Source: Alterisphingorhabdus sp038748365
GTDB taxonomy: Bacteria; Pseudomonadota; Alphaproteobacteria; Sphingomonadales; Sphingomonadaceae
Assembly (NCBI GenBank): GCA_038748365.1
Contig: JBCDIZ010000005.1
Coordinates: forward strand, 1 to 64,000
Direction of reading: 5' to 3'
Length of the DNA: 64,000 nt
Under the pieces are notes generated by a model, which saw nothing but the letters and a program-made list of their open reading frames with translations, did not search any database and was not told the origin of the DNA. A program made the position numbers and the translations under genes. Of the stretch, positions 8,715 to 16,260 are shown piece by piece (the stretch's first letter is position 1; each line of letters begins with the position of its first letter).

Positions 8715-9245
8715 GTGGTGAGCAGTTTTGAAGACCAACTTTCACTCAGAAAAAACACACTGGAAAGCTCTAAGAGATGGCAGCCAGCCAAGATACCTGG
8801 ACGTGGCCAGTGTCGGAGGGCATTTCATTCCTTCATGCTAACTCCTGGCCTTTCTGGTTCATTCTTCTCCGCTGTGCTTGATCGCTCCAAGTCATCAATC
8901 TGGTCCTACAGAGCAGAAGCACTCCAAGCAGCAAAAGCAGACCCAACAATCTTGGAGGATGTGGACCAACTCGTCGCTGAAATTCGACCTGAGGATGCTT
9001 TGGCTATGGCGCAGGCTAGGGGACATGCTCAGCTCCCTTCATGGTCAAAACTAGCAATCTGTGAGTATCAGAAGCGAGGCTGTTCACGCTCTGAAATTGC
9101 GAAAGCGTTTCGTTGCTCAAACAGCACAGTGGCGAATGTGCTTCAGGGAAAAAGAACAGCGTTTGATTTGTTCTCTGGCGCTCGTCGACTGGTGCCTCAA
9201 CAGAAGAACCCTCCCGGTAAATGGCAAGCCGGAGTTCATTTTTGA
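8715..9245 (+). CDS. Unknown protein with a C-terminal helix-turn-helix-like segment
   Basis: Product of 176 residues starting at one of two adjacent GTG codons (8715 or 8718), directly downstream of the iteron array. Residues ~120-150 ('GCSRSEIAKAFRCSNSTVAN' and VLQGKR) fit a helix-turn-helix of the homeodomain-like/resolvase-tail kind. The rest has no recognisable domain. There is no signal peptide. It may be a DNA-binding regulator of replication or of the SIR2 gene that follows 70 bp later. Start and function are uncertain. No better frame competes through this stretch. Confidence 0.5.
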   Translation: MVSSFEDQLSLRKNTLESSKRWQPAKIPGRGQCRRAFHSFMLTPGLSGSFFSAVLDRSKSSIWSYRAEALQAAKADPTILEDVDQLVAEIRPEDALAMAQARGHAQLPSWSKLAICEYQKRGCSRSEIAKAFRCSNSTVANVLQGKRTAFDLFSGARRLVPQQKNPPGKWQAGVHF

Positions 9246-9314
9246 ATATATTTTTGATCTTTTGCTAACCAGAGAGTTCACATTCTAGTTCGAATGTATG
9301 CTATGGGAATCGCT

Positions 9315-12300
9315 ATGCGATTTATTGCTGACGGCCCTTCAATTCCTTCACATTTACTTGAGCAACAAGCTCTCGGAAACGTAATTTTCTTCTGCGGTGC
9401 TGGTGTTTCGCGACCTGCGGGCTTGGACGATTTTTGGGGACTGACTAACAGGATAATTGAAAGCCTAGACGCTCGGGAGGCCCATAAAGCACTGGACGAT
9501 GGCGAAGAGTTTGATCGCGTGTTTAATATGTTGGTCAAAGGGTTTGGTCGCGATGAGATTGACCATCAAATCTATGAGGCTTTGGGGCAAAGAAGACCGA
9601 GAACACTGAAGAATCATCGCGCCATCTTAGAACTTTCCAAGGGAGCCGGTGGAACACCGCAGGTAGTAACAACAAACTTTGACCATCTCTTCGAGAAAGC
9701 AGACAGGAAAGTCAGGCCCATTGTCCCACCTGCACTTCCCGATATCGAACTGCGCCAACCAATAGACGGTGTCGTTTACCTTCACGGTAGGCTGGTTGAT
9801 AGAAAGAATAGGGATGAAAGAGCCTCCTATGTGATTAGCAGTGCCGATTTCGGTCGCGCCTATCTCGCAGAAGGCTGGGCAGCAAAATTCATCAGGCATC
9901 TGCGCGAGAACTACACCGTCGTCTTCTTAGGCTACAGCGCCAACGATCCACCGATGCGCTACTTGTTGGAAGGACTGAACAATCGTGAGGGAGTGGCATA
10001 CGACAACCCGATCTATGCATTTGACAAGTTAGGTGACGAAGAGGCCGGGGAAATTTGGCAAGATCGCGGGGTTACGCCAGTTTGGTATCACGCCGACAAA
10101 ACTCACTCTGCACTTTGGTCTAGCATTCAGGCTTGGGCTGAGGCTTCTGCCTCTCCCGATGCTTGGACAAATTCGGTACTGGAACTCGCCCAACAATCGC
10201 CGAGCAGCCTAACTCCGTTCGAGCGTGGCCAAGTTGTTCAGTTAGTAAATACCGCCAAGGGTGCAAAAACTTTTGCTGATGCAGAACCGCCGATTTCTTC
10301 ACAGTGGATGGGCGTATTTGATGCGCACGTTCGCTACGGCAAGCCCAGAAAGGCTAGCTGGGAAGAGGGTGCCGAAGAGATCGACCCTTTGACATTGTTT
10401 GGGTTGGACAGTGATCTTCCACGCCCATCGAACGATGATAAGACCTTCTTTCCCGAAGGCACAATCAGCCCATTGAACTGGCGAATGGGAGATGGCTCCT
10501 TTCCAGAACGACAGTCTCTTTTAGGTATCGATCCACTTCGCGGCAATCCGCTACCAGATCGAATGCACCATATTGCCCGTTGGTTTGGAAAAGTCTGTCA
10601 TGAACCCGCAGCGATTTGGTGGGCGGCGGGTTGGAAAAGCCTCAATCCACAGATGCTCTGGTTTGTGTCTAATCGCATTCGTAGTCGCCAAGGCAATTCC
10701 ATGCCTGAAAAGGCCCAGACATTCTGGAATTTCTACTTAGACGCTGTGGAATCCACTTCCTACGAAGATCGAGAATATCGTTGGTTCGATTTTGAAGGGC
10801 TGGTGAGGCAAGCTGGATGGTCGCCGGCTGCAATTAGATTTTTTGAGCGATGTGCACAGCCTTTTGTTGAAGCATCTCGCGGCACTCTCGCTAAGCCAAG
10901 CCCCCCATCAGGCGATTGGGACGAACTGAGACTAAGGGATGCGATTGAGCTGAAGGTAAGGGTGCTTGATAGGCACAATCACGATATCGAAATCCCGGAC
11001 GAGCAACTGCCAAAGATCATCTCTATTGTGAGAAATTCTTTGGTCAGAATGATGGAGCTCCTAACGGAAGTTGACGACCCTTTTTGGCACGCCCCAAACC
11101 TTCACCCATCTGAAGGCCGAGGCGAAACATATCACGGTAAGAAAGAGCAACTGGTTATTTGGTTTACAATGCTTATTGCGCGGTTGCTGAAGGCGGAACC
11201 GGCGAAAGCAAAGCAAGAATTTTCGGCTTGGCCAATCGGCGAAAGCAGATTGTTTCCTAAGCTCAAACTTTGGACAGCCTATCACAAAGAGCACTTCAGT
11301 GCTTCTGAAGCTTTTGAAGTGTTTCAGTCAATTGCGAAGGATGAGCTTTGGGACTCATACAACCGGCGCGAACTTCTTTTCCTACTCAAAAACCACTGGC
11401 CAGATTTCTCGAAAACCCAAAAACGCAAGATTGAAACTTACCTTGAGGCCGGTCCATCTCGATGGGAAGATGAAGATGACGAACATTTCAAAAAGCGAGC
11501 GGCGGCCAATTCAGCGAGCATGCTGAGATGGTTGGAGCTCAAAGGATGTGAGTTGAGTGCAACTGCGAAGAAAGCACTCGCCAAGCTAAAAGTCGTTGAC
11601 GAACGATGGTCCGACAAATGGGCAGAAGCGGCGGATGAAAGTTTGGGACCGAGGACAGGTTGGGTCTCTGAGATCACTGAAACTCTCGGACTAGAGGATT
11701 TGCCGCTTTCTGAGTTGTTGGAAGAAGCGAAGAATCGTTCTGGAGAAAGGGGGGAGGATTTCAGTCGTTTTGTTCCTTTTCGCGGACTGGTCGAGACCCA
11801 ACCATTTAAGGCTCTTTCGGCCCTAAGGTTGGGTTTGAAGAATGACGATTTCCCGGTGAGCTTTTGGACAGATTTGCTTTCTTACTGGCCGGATGGGACG
11901 TCGATGCGATTGCGTCGTCTTCTCGCTCATACAATAGCTAATCTACAAAATGAGCAGGCGATTGAACTGCGATACTACGCTCCCGATTGGTTGAAGAAGC
12001 AAATTAGAGCTCTCTACCGAAAGAGCAGATTAGATGCCTTGAAGATCTTTGACGGTTTTCTGCGCCCCTTTTTGGAATGTGATGCCGAAAAAACCAAAAG
12101 CGGGATGGGCACGTCGAGCATCGGAGGCGTTGTTCAAGAGCGGTCAGAATTTTCGGTCAACAAAACCATCAACAGCCCGGTGGGCAAGCTTACCGAAGTC
12201 CTTTGGAGGCTTACTGCTCACAAGGCCAAAAAGCTTGGAAGACCGAACCGGAACCTAGAGGATAGGTTCGCTAAGTTGACGAGCGTCGCTGGCAACGGTG

Positions 12301-13091
12301 CTGGCCATGCAGTCACTACTCTCACCATGCGATTGGGTTGGATTGAGTATTGCTACAGTGATTGGGCCAATTCCTTCATACTACCCATGTTTGATTTGGA
12401 CCATCCATTGTCTGAGGCGGCATGGCATGGATTTGCATATAACGACAACGCGCTTCCGCCAGCCGTGTTGCTGCGCTTGAAACCCTTGTGGATTGCGATT
12501 TTGAAGCAAGAGGCCCCTTGGAACCTTGATCCAGAAGAGCGCCGCGTCTTGATCCAAAGCATGATTTGGCTTTCAAACACAAGCCGGAAAGAAGAGCCAA
12601 TTTTCGAGTTCAATGAGGTTCGTGATATCTTGCGAGAACTTGATGACGAAGGCCGTGGTAAAGCACTGTGGGCACTATCCAATGTGCTTCAGAAGCATGA
12701 CTGTTGGGAAGCATTTGTGAAGCCGTTTATTGATTCGGCCTGGCCCAAACACCTGAAGTACAAGAGTGACACTACCTCGCGGGGTTTCGTTCACATCGCT
12801 GAAAAATCGAAGCAACATTTTCCAGATGCGGTAGCTACGATTTTGCCATTTGTACGATCAGTCCCTCATGCGGACATGTTCACTTACAGAATTTCCAGAG
12901 ACAGGGATGACGAAGAGAACATTGCTAAAGATCACCCTCACGATGCGTTGATATTACTAAATGCAATCACGCCAGATGATCGCGTCCGGTTGCCGTATGA
13001 ATTATCGTCGGCATTGGAAGCTCTTGCTGAGCTCGATCCTAGTTTGCGAGAGACCAGTGAGTTTCGCCGGCTGCAAGGGTTGTTGGATTAG
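9315..13091 (+). CDS. Giant SIR2-domain protein, candidate anti-phage NADase
   Basis: Protein of 1258 residues. Residues ~20-240 are a SIR2-like NAD-binding domain: FFCGAGVSRPAG (25-36), TTNFD (119-123, with the catalytic-type Asn121 and Asp123), LHG (156-158, His157 as the catalytic base) and GYSAND (206-211). The remaining ~1000 residues are helical and Trp-rich, without a domain I can name. Long SIR2-plus-unknown proteins (for example DSR1/DSR2) deplete NAD on phage infection. I infer the same role here, supported by its place as the largest cargo of a mobile element. The frame is open from 9294, but ATG 9315 fits best: GGGA lies upstream and the protein then begins MRFIADGPSIP, as I recall for relatives. 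No second defence gene is adjacent, so it would act alone. Confidence 0.85.
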   Translation: MRFIADGPSIPSHLLEQQALGNVIFFCGAGVSRPAGLDDFWGLTNRIIESLDAREAHKALDDGEEFDRVFNMLVKGFGRDEIDHQIYEALGQRRPRTLKNHRAILELSKGAGGTPQVVTTNFDHLFEKADRKVRPIVPPALPDIELRQPIDGVVYLHGRLVDRKNRDERASYVISSADFGRAYLAEGWAAKFIRHLRENYTVVFLGYSANDPPMRYLLEGLNNREGVAYDNPIYAFDKLGDEEAGEIWQDRGVTPVWYHADKTHSALWSSIQAWAEASASPDAWTNSVLELAQQSPSSLTPFERGQVVQLVNTAKGAKTFADAEPPISSQWMGVFDAHVRYGKPRKASWEEGAEEIDPLTLFGLDSDLPRPSNDDKTFFPEGTISPLNWRMGDGSFPERQSLLGIDPLRGNPLPDRMHHIARWFGKVCHEPAAIWWAAGWKSLNPQMLWFVSNRIRSRQGNSMPEKAQTFWNFYLDAVESTSYEDREYRWFDFEGLVRQAGWSPAAIRFFERCAQPFVEASRGTLAKPSPPSGDWDELRLRDAIELKVRVLDRHNHDIEIPDEQLPKIISIVRNSLVRMMELLTEVDDPFWHAPNLHPSEGRGETYHGKKEQLVIWFTMLIARLLKAEPAKAKQEFSAWPIGESRLFPKLKLWTAYHKEHFSASEAFEVFQSIAKDELWDSYNRRELLFLLKNHWPDFSKTQKRKIETYLEAGPSRWEDEDDEHFKKRAAANSASMLRWLELKGCELSATAKKALAKLKVVDERWSDKWAEAADESLGPRTGWVSEITETLGLEDLPLSELLEEAKNRSGERGEDFSRFVPFRGLVETQPFKALSALRLGLKNDDFPVSFWTDLLSYWPDGTSMRLRRLLAHTIANLQNEQAIELRYYAPDWLKKQIRALYRKSRLDALKIFDGFLRPFLECDAEKTKSGMGTSSIGGVVQERSEFSVNKTINSPVGKLTEVLWRLTAHKAKKLGRPNRNLEDRFAKLTSVAGNGAGHAVTTLTMRLGWIEYCYSDWANSFILPMFDLDHPLSEAAWHGFAYNDNALPPAVLLRLKPLWIAILKQEAPWNLDPEERRVLIQSMIWLSNTSRKEEPIFEFNEVRDILRELDDEGRGKALWALSNVLQKHDCWEAFVKPFIDSAWPKHLKYKSDTTSRGFVHIAEKSKQHFPDAVATILPFVRSVPHADMFTYRISRDRDDEENIAKDHPHDALILLNAITPDDRVRLPYELSSALEALAELDPSLRETSEFRRLQGLLD

Positions 13092-13190
13092 CATCAGCTC
13101 TGTGCCGAGCAGGTACCTCTCAGTCGTTGAACGTGCGTACTTATCTTGCTACGCAAAATATTGCAGTCGGTCAGTCCCGTCTGTGAGGCC

Positions 13191-13307
13191 TAAGTAACCT
13201 CTGAACGCATACGCCGGTCGAACATATGTTTCGGCCGGGTGGCCGTCACGCATGTCCAGGGTCCGCCTAAAGGTGGCGGCGCTCTGACGTATGCGCAGGG
13301 TTACTTA
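13191..13307. repeat. Structured inverted-repeat element
   Basis: The outer arms 13191-13213 and 13288-13307 are inverted copies: TAAGTAACC plus GCATACG on each side, differing in the bases between. Inside are a near-palindrome (CGAACATATGTTTCG, 13219-13233) and two short GC hairpins. The unit is about 117 bp and lies between the SIR2 gene and the secreted-protein gene. It could be a small non-autonomous element, a terminator complex or a structured RNA. No T-run follows. Confidence 0.45.
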
Positions 13308-13358
13308 CACCCGGCTTTTCCGGGGTCGCCTCTAACTAATGGAGGCGAAACGCTCAAA

Positions 13359-13952
13359 ATGAAAATTCTACTTCCAACGCTTACCGTGGCTGCAATGAGC
13401 TTTGTGGCAGCGGCCAATGAAGCATACGCGCAGAGCAGGGTTACGGGCCACGCTCAGCAGGCCGAGCAGAATGGGTGCGCAAAAATAGGCGACTCGTCCA
13501 AACGACTTGAATGTTATGACGCGCTCGAAAAAACTTCAGAAGAAAAATTCGGCAGTGTTTCAGGTCGTATTTCAACCTTCTCGATCACCAGAAATTCCGC
13601 TGTCCTTCCTACGGAGATTTATTTGATACCCCTCCCACTATCTGAAAACCGCAAGGTGGGCCTTCGCAAGAGCTCTCTCGTGGCTATGTATCCTCTCATT
13701 GATGGAATGAAGAAAGGAAGATCGGCCCCCAATGGAGATTTTAGAATTTCACACGTCGCAGAAGGTCGTTATTTGGTTGTTGTCATGAGCGATGCGTTTT
13801 CGATGCAAGCAAGCGGTGAAGGCTGTGAGCGCCTGAGTGAAGGGATATTAAAGCCGGAGAGTGGCCCAGGCTACGTCACGAGATGCGCAACAACGGAAGT
13901 GCATGGTGGGGAAGAAGCCTCAATTTTTATGACCCTTCGAGGTCGACGATAG
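13359..13952 (+). CDS. Secreted protein of unknown function
   Basis: Product of 197 residues. Residues 1-25 form a signal peptide ending AYAQS (MKILLPTLTVAAMSFVAAAN at the start), so it is periplasmic or secreted. The segment 'CAKIGDSSKRLECYDAL' just after it is a Cys-x(n)-RLxCYD motif seen in several small envelope proteins, including TagO-like ones. The remainder may be an Ig-like or carboxypeptidase-regulatory-like beta fold ('GDFRISHVAEGRYLVVVMSD'), with two more Cys that could form a disulfide. The frame is open from 13239, but ATG 13359 has the signal peptide, and GGAGG lies 13 nt upstream. It is the last gene of the mobile element and its role there is unknown. Confidence 0.7.
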   Translation: MKILLPTLTVAAMSFVAAANEAYAQSRVTGHAQQAEQNGCAKIGDSSKRLECYDALEKTSEEKFGSVSGRISTFSITRNSAVLPTEIYLIPLPLSENRKVGLRKSSLVAMYPLIDGMKKGRSAPNGDFRISHVAEGRYLVVVMSDAFSMQASGEGCERLSEGILKPESGPGYVTRCATTEVHGGEEASIFMTLRGRR

Positions 13953-14166
13953 TTATTGGATCGAGTTTGCGATCTTGCTTTCAGGTCAGCTCTTCGTCGA
14001 GAAAATCAGAAAATTTTCACATAAACCTCGGCGGGGGTATAAAAGGCAGAGCTAATCGACAGAATGGCTAGGTAGTCCCACCCTTCTGAAACAGATGGCC
14101 CTGCTACTTATTTGCTACCTAGTCGAAGCATAGATTGAAGTGCTCCGGTCTAAGTCATTGAAAAGG
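13953..14166. other. Right end of the element, no gene
   Basis: Non-coding end of the element. It holds the paired TGCTACYT motifs and the 17-bp stretch 14149-14165 that also occurs left of the other attachment site. Nothing else is recognisable. Confidence 0.5.
14102..14120 (+). promoter_or_regulatory. Paired TGCTACYT motifs, candidate integrase arm sites (right end)
   Basis: TGCTACTT (14102-14109) and TGCTACCT (14113-14120) have the same spacing and orientation as the pair at 4493-4511, about 50 bp inside the right attachment site. Probable arm-type binding sites of the element's integrase. Confidence 0.5.
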
Positions 14167-14213
14167 TGGTGAGCCCTGCTGGGTTCGAACCAGCGACCTA
14201 CTGATTAAAAGTC
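14167..14213 (-). repeat. Attachment site within tRNA-Lys (47-bp repeat, right copy)
   Basis: Identical to 4328-4374. It covers the tRNA-Lys 3' end through the anticodon loop, so integration leaves an intact tRNA at this side. The crossover lies somewhere within these 47 bp. Confidence 0.9.
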
Positions 14214-14242
14214 AGTTGCTCTACCGACTGAGCTAAGGGCCC
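14167..14242 (-). tRNA. tRNA-Lys (anticodon UUU)
   Basis: The minus strand gives a full 76-nt cloverleaf. The acceptor stem GGGCCCT pairs with AGGGCTC (one G-T). The D-arm contains AGCTCAGTCGGTAGAGC, the anticodon loop is CTTTTAA (anticodon TTT) and the T-loop is TTCGAAC. The 3' CCA is encoded. It is the insertion target of the element to its left. Confidence 0.97.
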
Positions 14243-14299
14243 GTTACCATGGGGCAATGCCTATATAGGCACGCGTTGATAGCGTTGCGAGGGCTTCCC

Positions 14300-14845
14300 C
14301 TAATGGTGTGTCTCGGATGGGTCAACCCGCTTTGGGTGGTTGCGGGCACGTTTATTGCGGGTTGCGAGTTGCGCAACAGTCCAGCCGGTTATCGGGTCGC
14401 GCCATTGGCTGGCGATTTGTGTTGCTGGTTGAAGAACAAAATCGCGCTCGCGAAAGGCGGGGTGGGGGATGGTGAGGCTATCGGTGGACCATATCCCGCT
14501 GCTCCACAGGATGATGTCGAGATCAAGCACGCGCGAGGACCAGCGGCGTCTGTGTCTTATACCGAAATCGCTTTCTATCTGCTTCAGATGGGTGAGCAGG
14601 GCAGGGGGCATGAGGCGCGTTTCTATGAGCGCGGCGCTATTGGCATAGGTGCGTTGTGACGGTCCGATTGGGGCGCTGCGCATAATCGGTGCGTAGGCGA
14701 CAAGACTCAACGGATCGCTGTTCAATTCAGCCATCGCCACCTGCAGAACCTTGTCAGGTAAGCCATAGCTTGAATGTCGTCGGTTGGAGCCGAGTGCGAT
14801 TAGATAATGGTAAGAACCAGATGCGGCGCTTGTTTCATCCATCAT
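14300..14845 (-). CDS. folK: 2-amino-4-hydroxy-6-hydroxymethyldihydropteridine pyrophosphokinase
   Basis: HPPK transfers pyrophosphate from ATP to 6-hydroxymethyl-7,8-dihydropterin in folate synthesis. The 181 residues match the usual length. The signatures are 'ALGSNRR' near the N-terminus, 'YANSAALIET' and the metal-binding 'SRVLDLDIIL', followed by 'IPHPAFRERDFVLQP'. ATG 14845 is preceded by a second possible ATG at 14842. It is divergent from the uracil-DNA glycosylase gene, whose start lies about 20 bp away, so the two promoters must overlap. Confidence 0.93.
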   Translation of the reverse strand: MMDETSAASGSYHYLIALGSNRRHSSYGLPDKVLQVAMAELNSDPLSLVAYAPIMRSAPIGPSQRTYANSAALIETRLMPPALLTHLKQIESDFGIRHRRRWSSRVLDLDIILWSSGIWSTDSLTIPHPAFRERDFVLQPATQIASQWRDPITGWTVAQLATRNKRARNHPKRVDPSETHH

Positions 14846-14865
14846 CGCGCCCTATCGCAAGCCGG

Positions 14866-15531
14866 GTGAGTGATACCAGTCCTTTTTCCATTCTGCCCAA
14901 AGGCGCGGCCCCGGCCAATTGCCGCCGCTGTTCGCGCCTGGTGGCATTGCGGCGGGAGACACGCAAAGCGTATCCCGATTGGTGGAACCGCCCGGTTCCG
15001 GCCTGGGGTGACCCGGAAGCGTGGCTAGTCGTGGTCGGCCTGGCACCGGGGATGCAAGGTGCGCATCGTACCGGGCGCGCCTTTACCGGTGATGCTTCGG
15101 GCACAGTGCTGCATGAAGCGTTGGCGCGGCAGGGGTTAAGTAATGGGCTTTACGATGCGCGGGCAGATGACGGTTTGGTGTTAAATGGTGTGGCGATTGC
15201 CAATACTATTCAGTGTCTGCCACCCGAGAATAGGCCGCTGGGCGCAGAGGTCGCCGAATGCCGGCGCTATTTTGCCAAGACGCTGTATGGTCTGCCTGAA
15301 GCAAAGGTGCTTTTGGCGCTGGGGCGGGTGGCGCATGAGGCGCTGGTGCGTCACGCGGGGCTGGTGCAGAAGGATGTGCCCTTTGTTCATGGCGCGCAAT
15401 ATCGGCTTCCTGATGGCCGCTGGTTGGTCAGCAGCTATCATTGTTCGCGCTATAATATAAATACCGGGCGGCTGACTGAGGCGATGCTGGATGCGGTGCT
15501 GATGCAGGCCAAGGCTTTGTCCCAAAGCTAA
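14866..15531 (+). CDS. Family 5 uracil-DNA glycosylase (UDGb type)
   Basis: DNA repair enzyme that removes uracil and related bases. Residues near the N-terminus carry Cys residues of a 4Fe-4S cluster ('CRRCSRL'), as in families 4 and 5. Motif 1 is 'GLAPGMQGAHRTGRAFTGD', which lacks the active-site Asp or Asn of other families, as in UDGb. The C-terminal motif is 'SYHCSRYNINTGRLT', where most relatives have HPS. GTG 14866 is chosen since it begins VSDTSPF and clears the folK start. ATG 14821 would overlap folK by 25 bp. The length is about 221 residues. Confidence 0.85.
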   Translation: MSDTSPFSILPKGAAPANCRRCSRLVALRRETRKAYPDWWNRPVPAWGDPEAWLVVVGLAPGMQGAHRTGRAFTGDASGTVLHEALARQGLSNGLYDARADDGLVLNGVAIANTIQCLPPENRPLGAEVAECRRYFAKTLYGLPEAKVLLALGRVAHEALVRHAGLVQKDVPFVHGAQYRLPDGRWLVSSYHCSRYNINTGRLTEAMLDAVLMQAKALSQS

Positions 15532-15603
15532 TGGTTTGATGATTGCACCGCTTCGATGCCGAGCATAAGGTCGGACGCAAAATAGCAAAAGGAATACAGC
15601 TCT

Positions 15604-16239
15604 ATGTCCATCATCCTCCACCATCTCGAATATTCCCGTTCCACCCGGATCATTTGGCTGTTGGAGGAAATGCAGGTCGATTATGAGATGGTGCGTCATG
15701 CGCGGAACCCTGAGACCTTTCGATCGCCCGAAGAGCTGGCGGCGGTGCATCCGCTTGCCAAGGCGCCGACGGTGATTGTTGATGGCGTTACCATGGTCGA
15801 ATCCGGTGCGATTATCGAATATCTGATCGAGCGTTTCGGTGATGGCGGTTTCGCGCCCGCACCGAATAGCGCTGATCGCGCGCGCTATCTGGAATGGATG
15901 CATTTTGCTGAAGGCACTATGGGTATGCCGGTGATCCTGACGGCACTGGCACCGCGTTTTGGCGGGCTGGGTGAGGCGCTGACGCCGTTTATCACCGCCG
16001 AGGTCGCCAAATTGCTAGGCTTTGCCAATGATGCCGTAGCCGGACGGGAATTTCTTGTCGGTGACAGCCTCACCGGTGCGGATATCAATCTGTGTTACCT
16101 GCTTGAAGTGGCCACTGCAGCACAGCTGATGCCCGCTTATCCTGAATTGCAACGCTATCTTGCAACTATGCAGGCGCGTCCGGCTTATGAGAAATCGCTG
16201 GAGCTTGGCGGGCCGATTATCTTCCGCCCAGCCGCCTGA
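15604..16239 (+). CDS. Glutathione S-transferase
   Basis: Cytosolic GST of 211 residues. The N-terminal thioredoxin-like domain (1-80) has 'HHLEYSRSTRIIWLLEE' with the Ser of the glutathione site, the cis-Pro segment 'AKAPTVIVDG' and 'VESGAIIEYLIERF'. A helical C-terminal domain contains 'GDSLTGADINLCYLLE'. It is related to beta/theta-like bacterial GSTs. The substrate is unknown. ATG 15604 is preceded by AAAGGAAT. The EamA transporter gene follows after 21 bp and is probably co-transcribed. Confidence 0.9.
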   Translation: MSIILHHLEYSRSTRIIWLLEEMQVDYEMVRHARNPETFRSPEELAAVHPLAKAPTVIVDGVTMVESGAIIEYLIERFGDGGFAPAPNSADRARYLEWMHFAEGTMGMPVILTALAPRFGGLGEALTPFITAEVAKLLGFANDAVAGREFLVGDSLTGADINLCYLLEVATAAQLMPAYPELQRYLATMQARPAYEKSLELGGPIIFRPAA

Positions 16240-16260
16240 TCCGCCACCCGCGACAAGCCT

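Larger units (their letters stand above)
4328..14213. mobile_element. tRNA-Lys-integrated element (satellite/PICI-like) with SIR2 cargo
   Basis: The element is bounded by a 47-bp exact direct repeat, 4328-4374 and 14167-14213. The right copy is the 3' part of an intact tRNA-Lys. Counting one repeat copy, the unit is about 9.84 kb. Genes in order, all on the plus strand, are a tyrosine integrase, an AlpA-like HTH protein, a primase-polymerase/helicase, an unknown protein, an iteron array, an unknown HTH-like protein, a giant SIR2-domain protein and a secreted protein. The int-alpA-primase core is the replication and integration core known from P4-like satellites and Gram-negative PICIs. No capsid, terminase or conjugation genes are visible, so it would depend on a helper for transfer. 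Its base composition is visibly more A/T-rich than the genes to the right of the tRNA. Confidence 0.85.

Noticed and set aside
9276..9291. GTTC-GTTC pair upstream of the SIR2 gene, a possible alphaproteobacterial LexA box
   Set aside because: The spacing is 8 nt, whereas the GTTC-N7-GTTC box needs 7. There is no second support.
13219..13233. CGAACATATGTTTCG, close to the Gram-positive SOS box
   Set aside because: Alphaproteobacterial LexA uses a different site, and the motif lies inside a larger inverted repeat that explains its symmetry.
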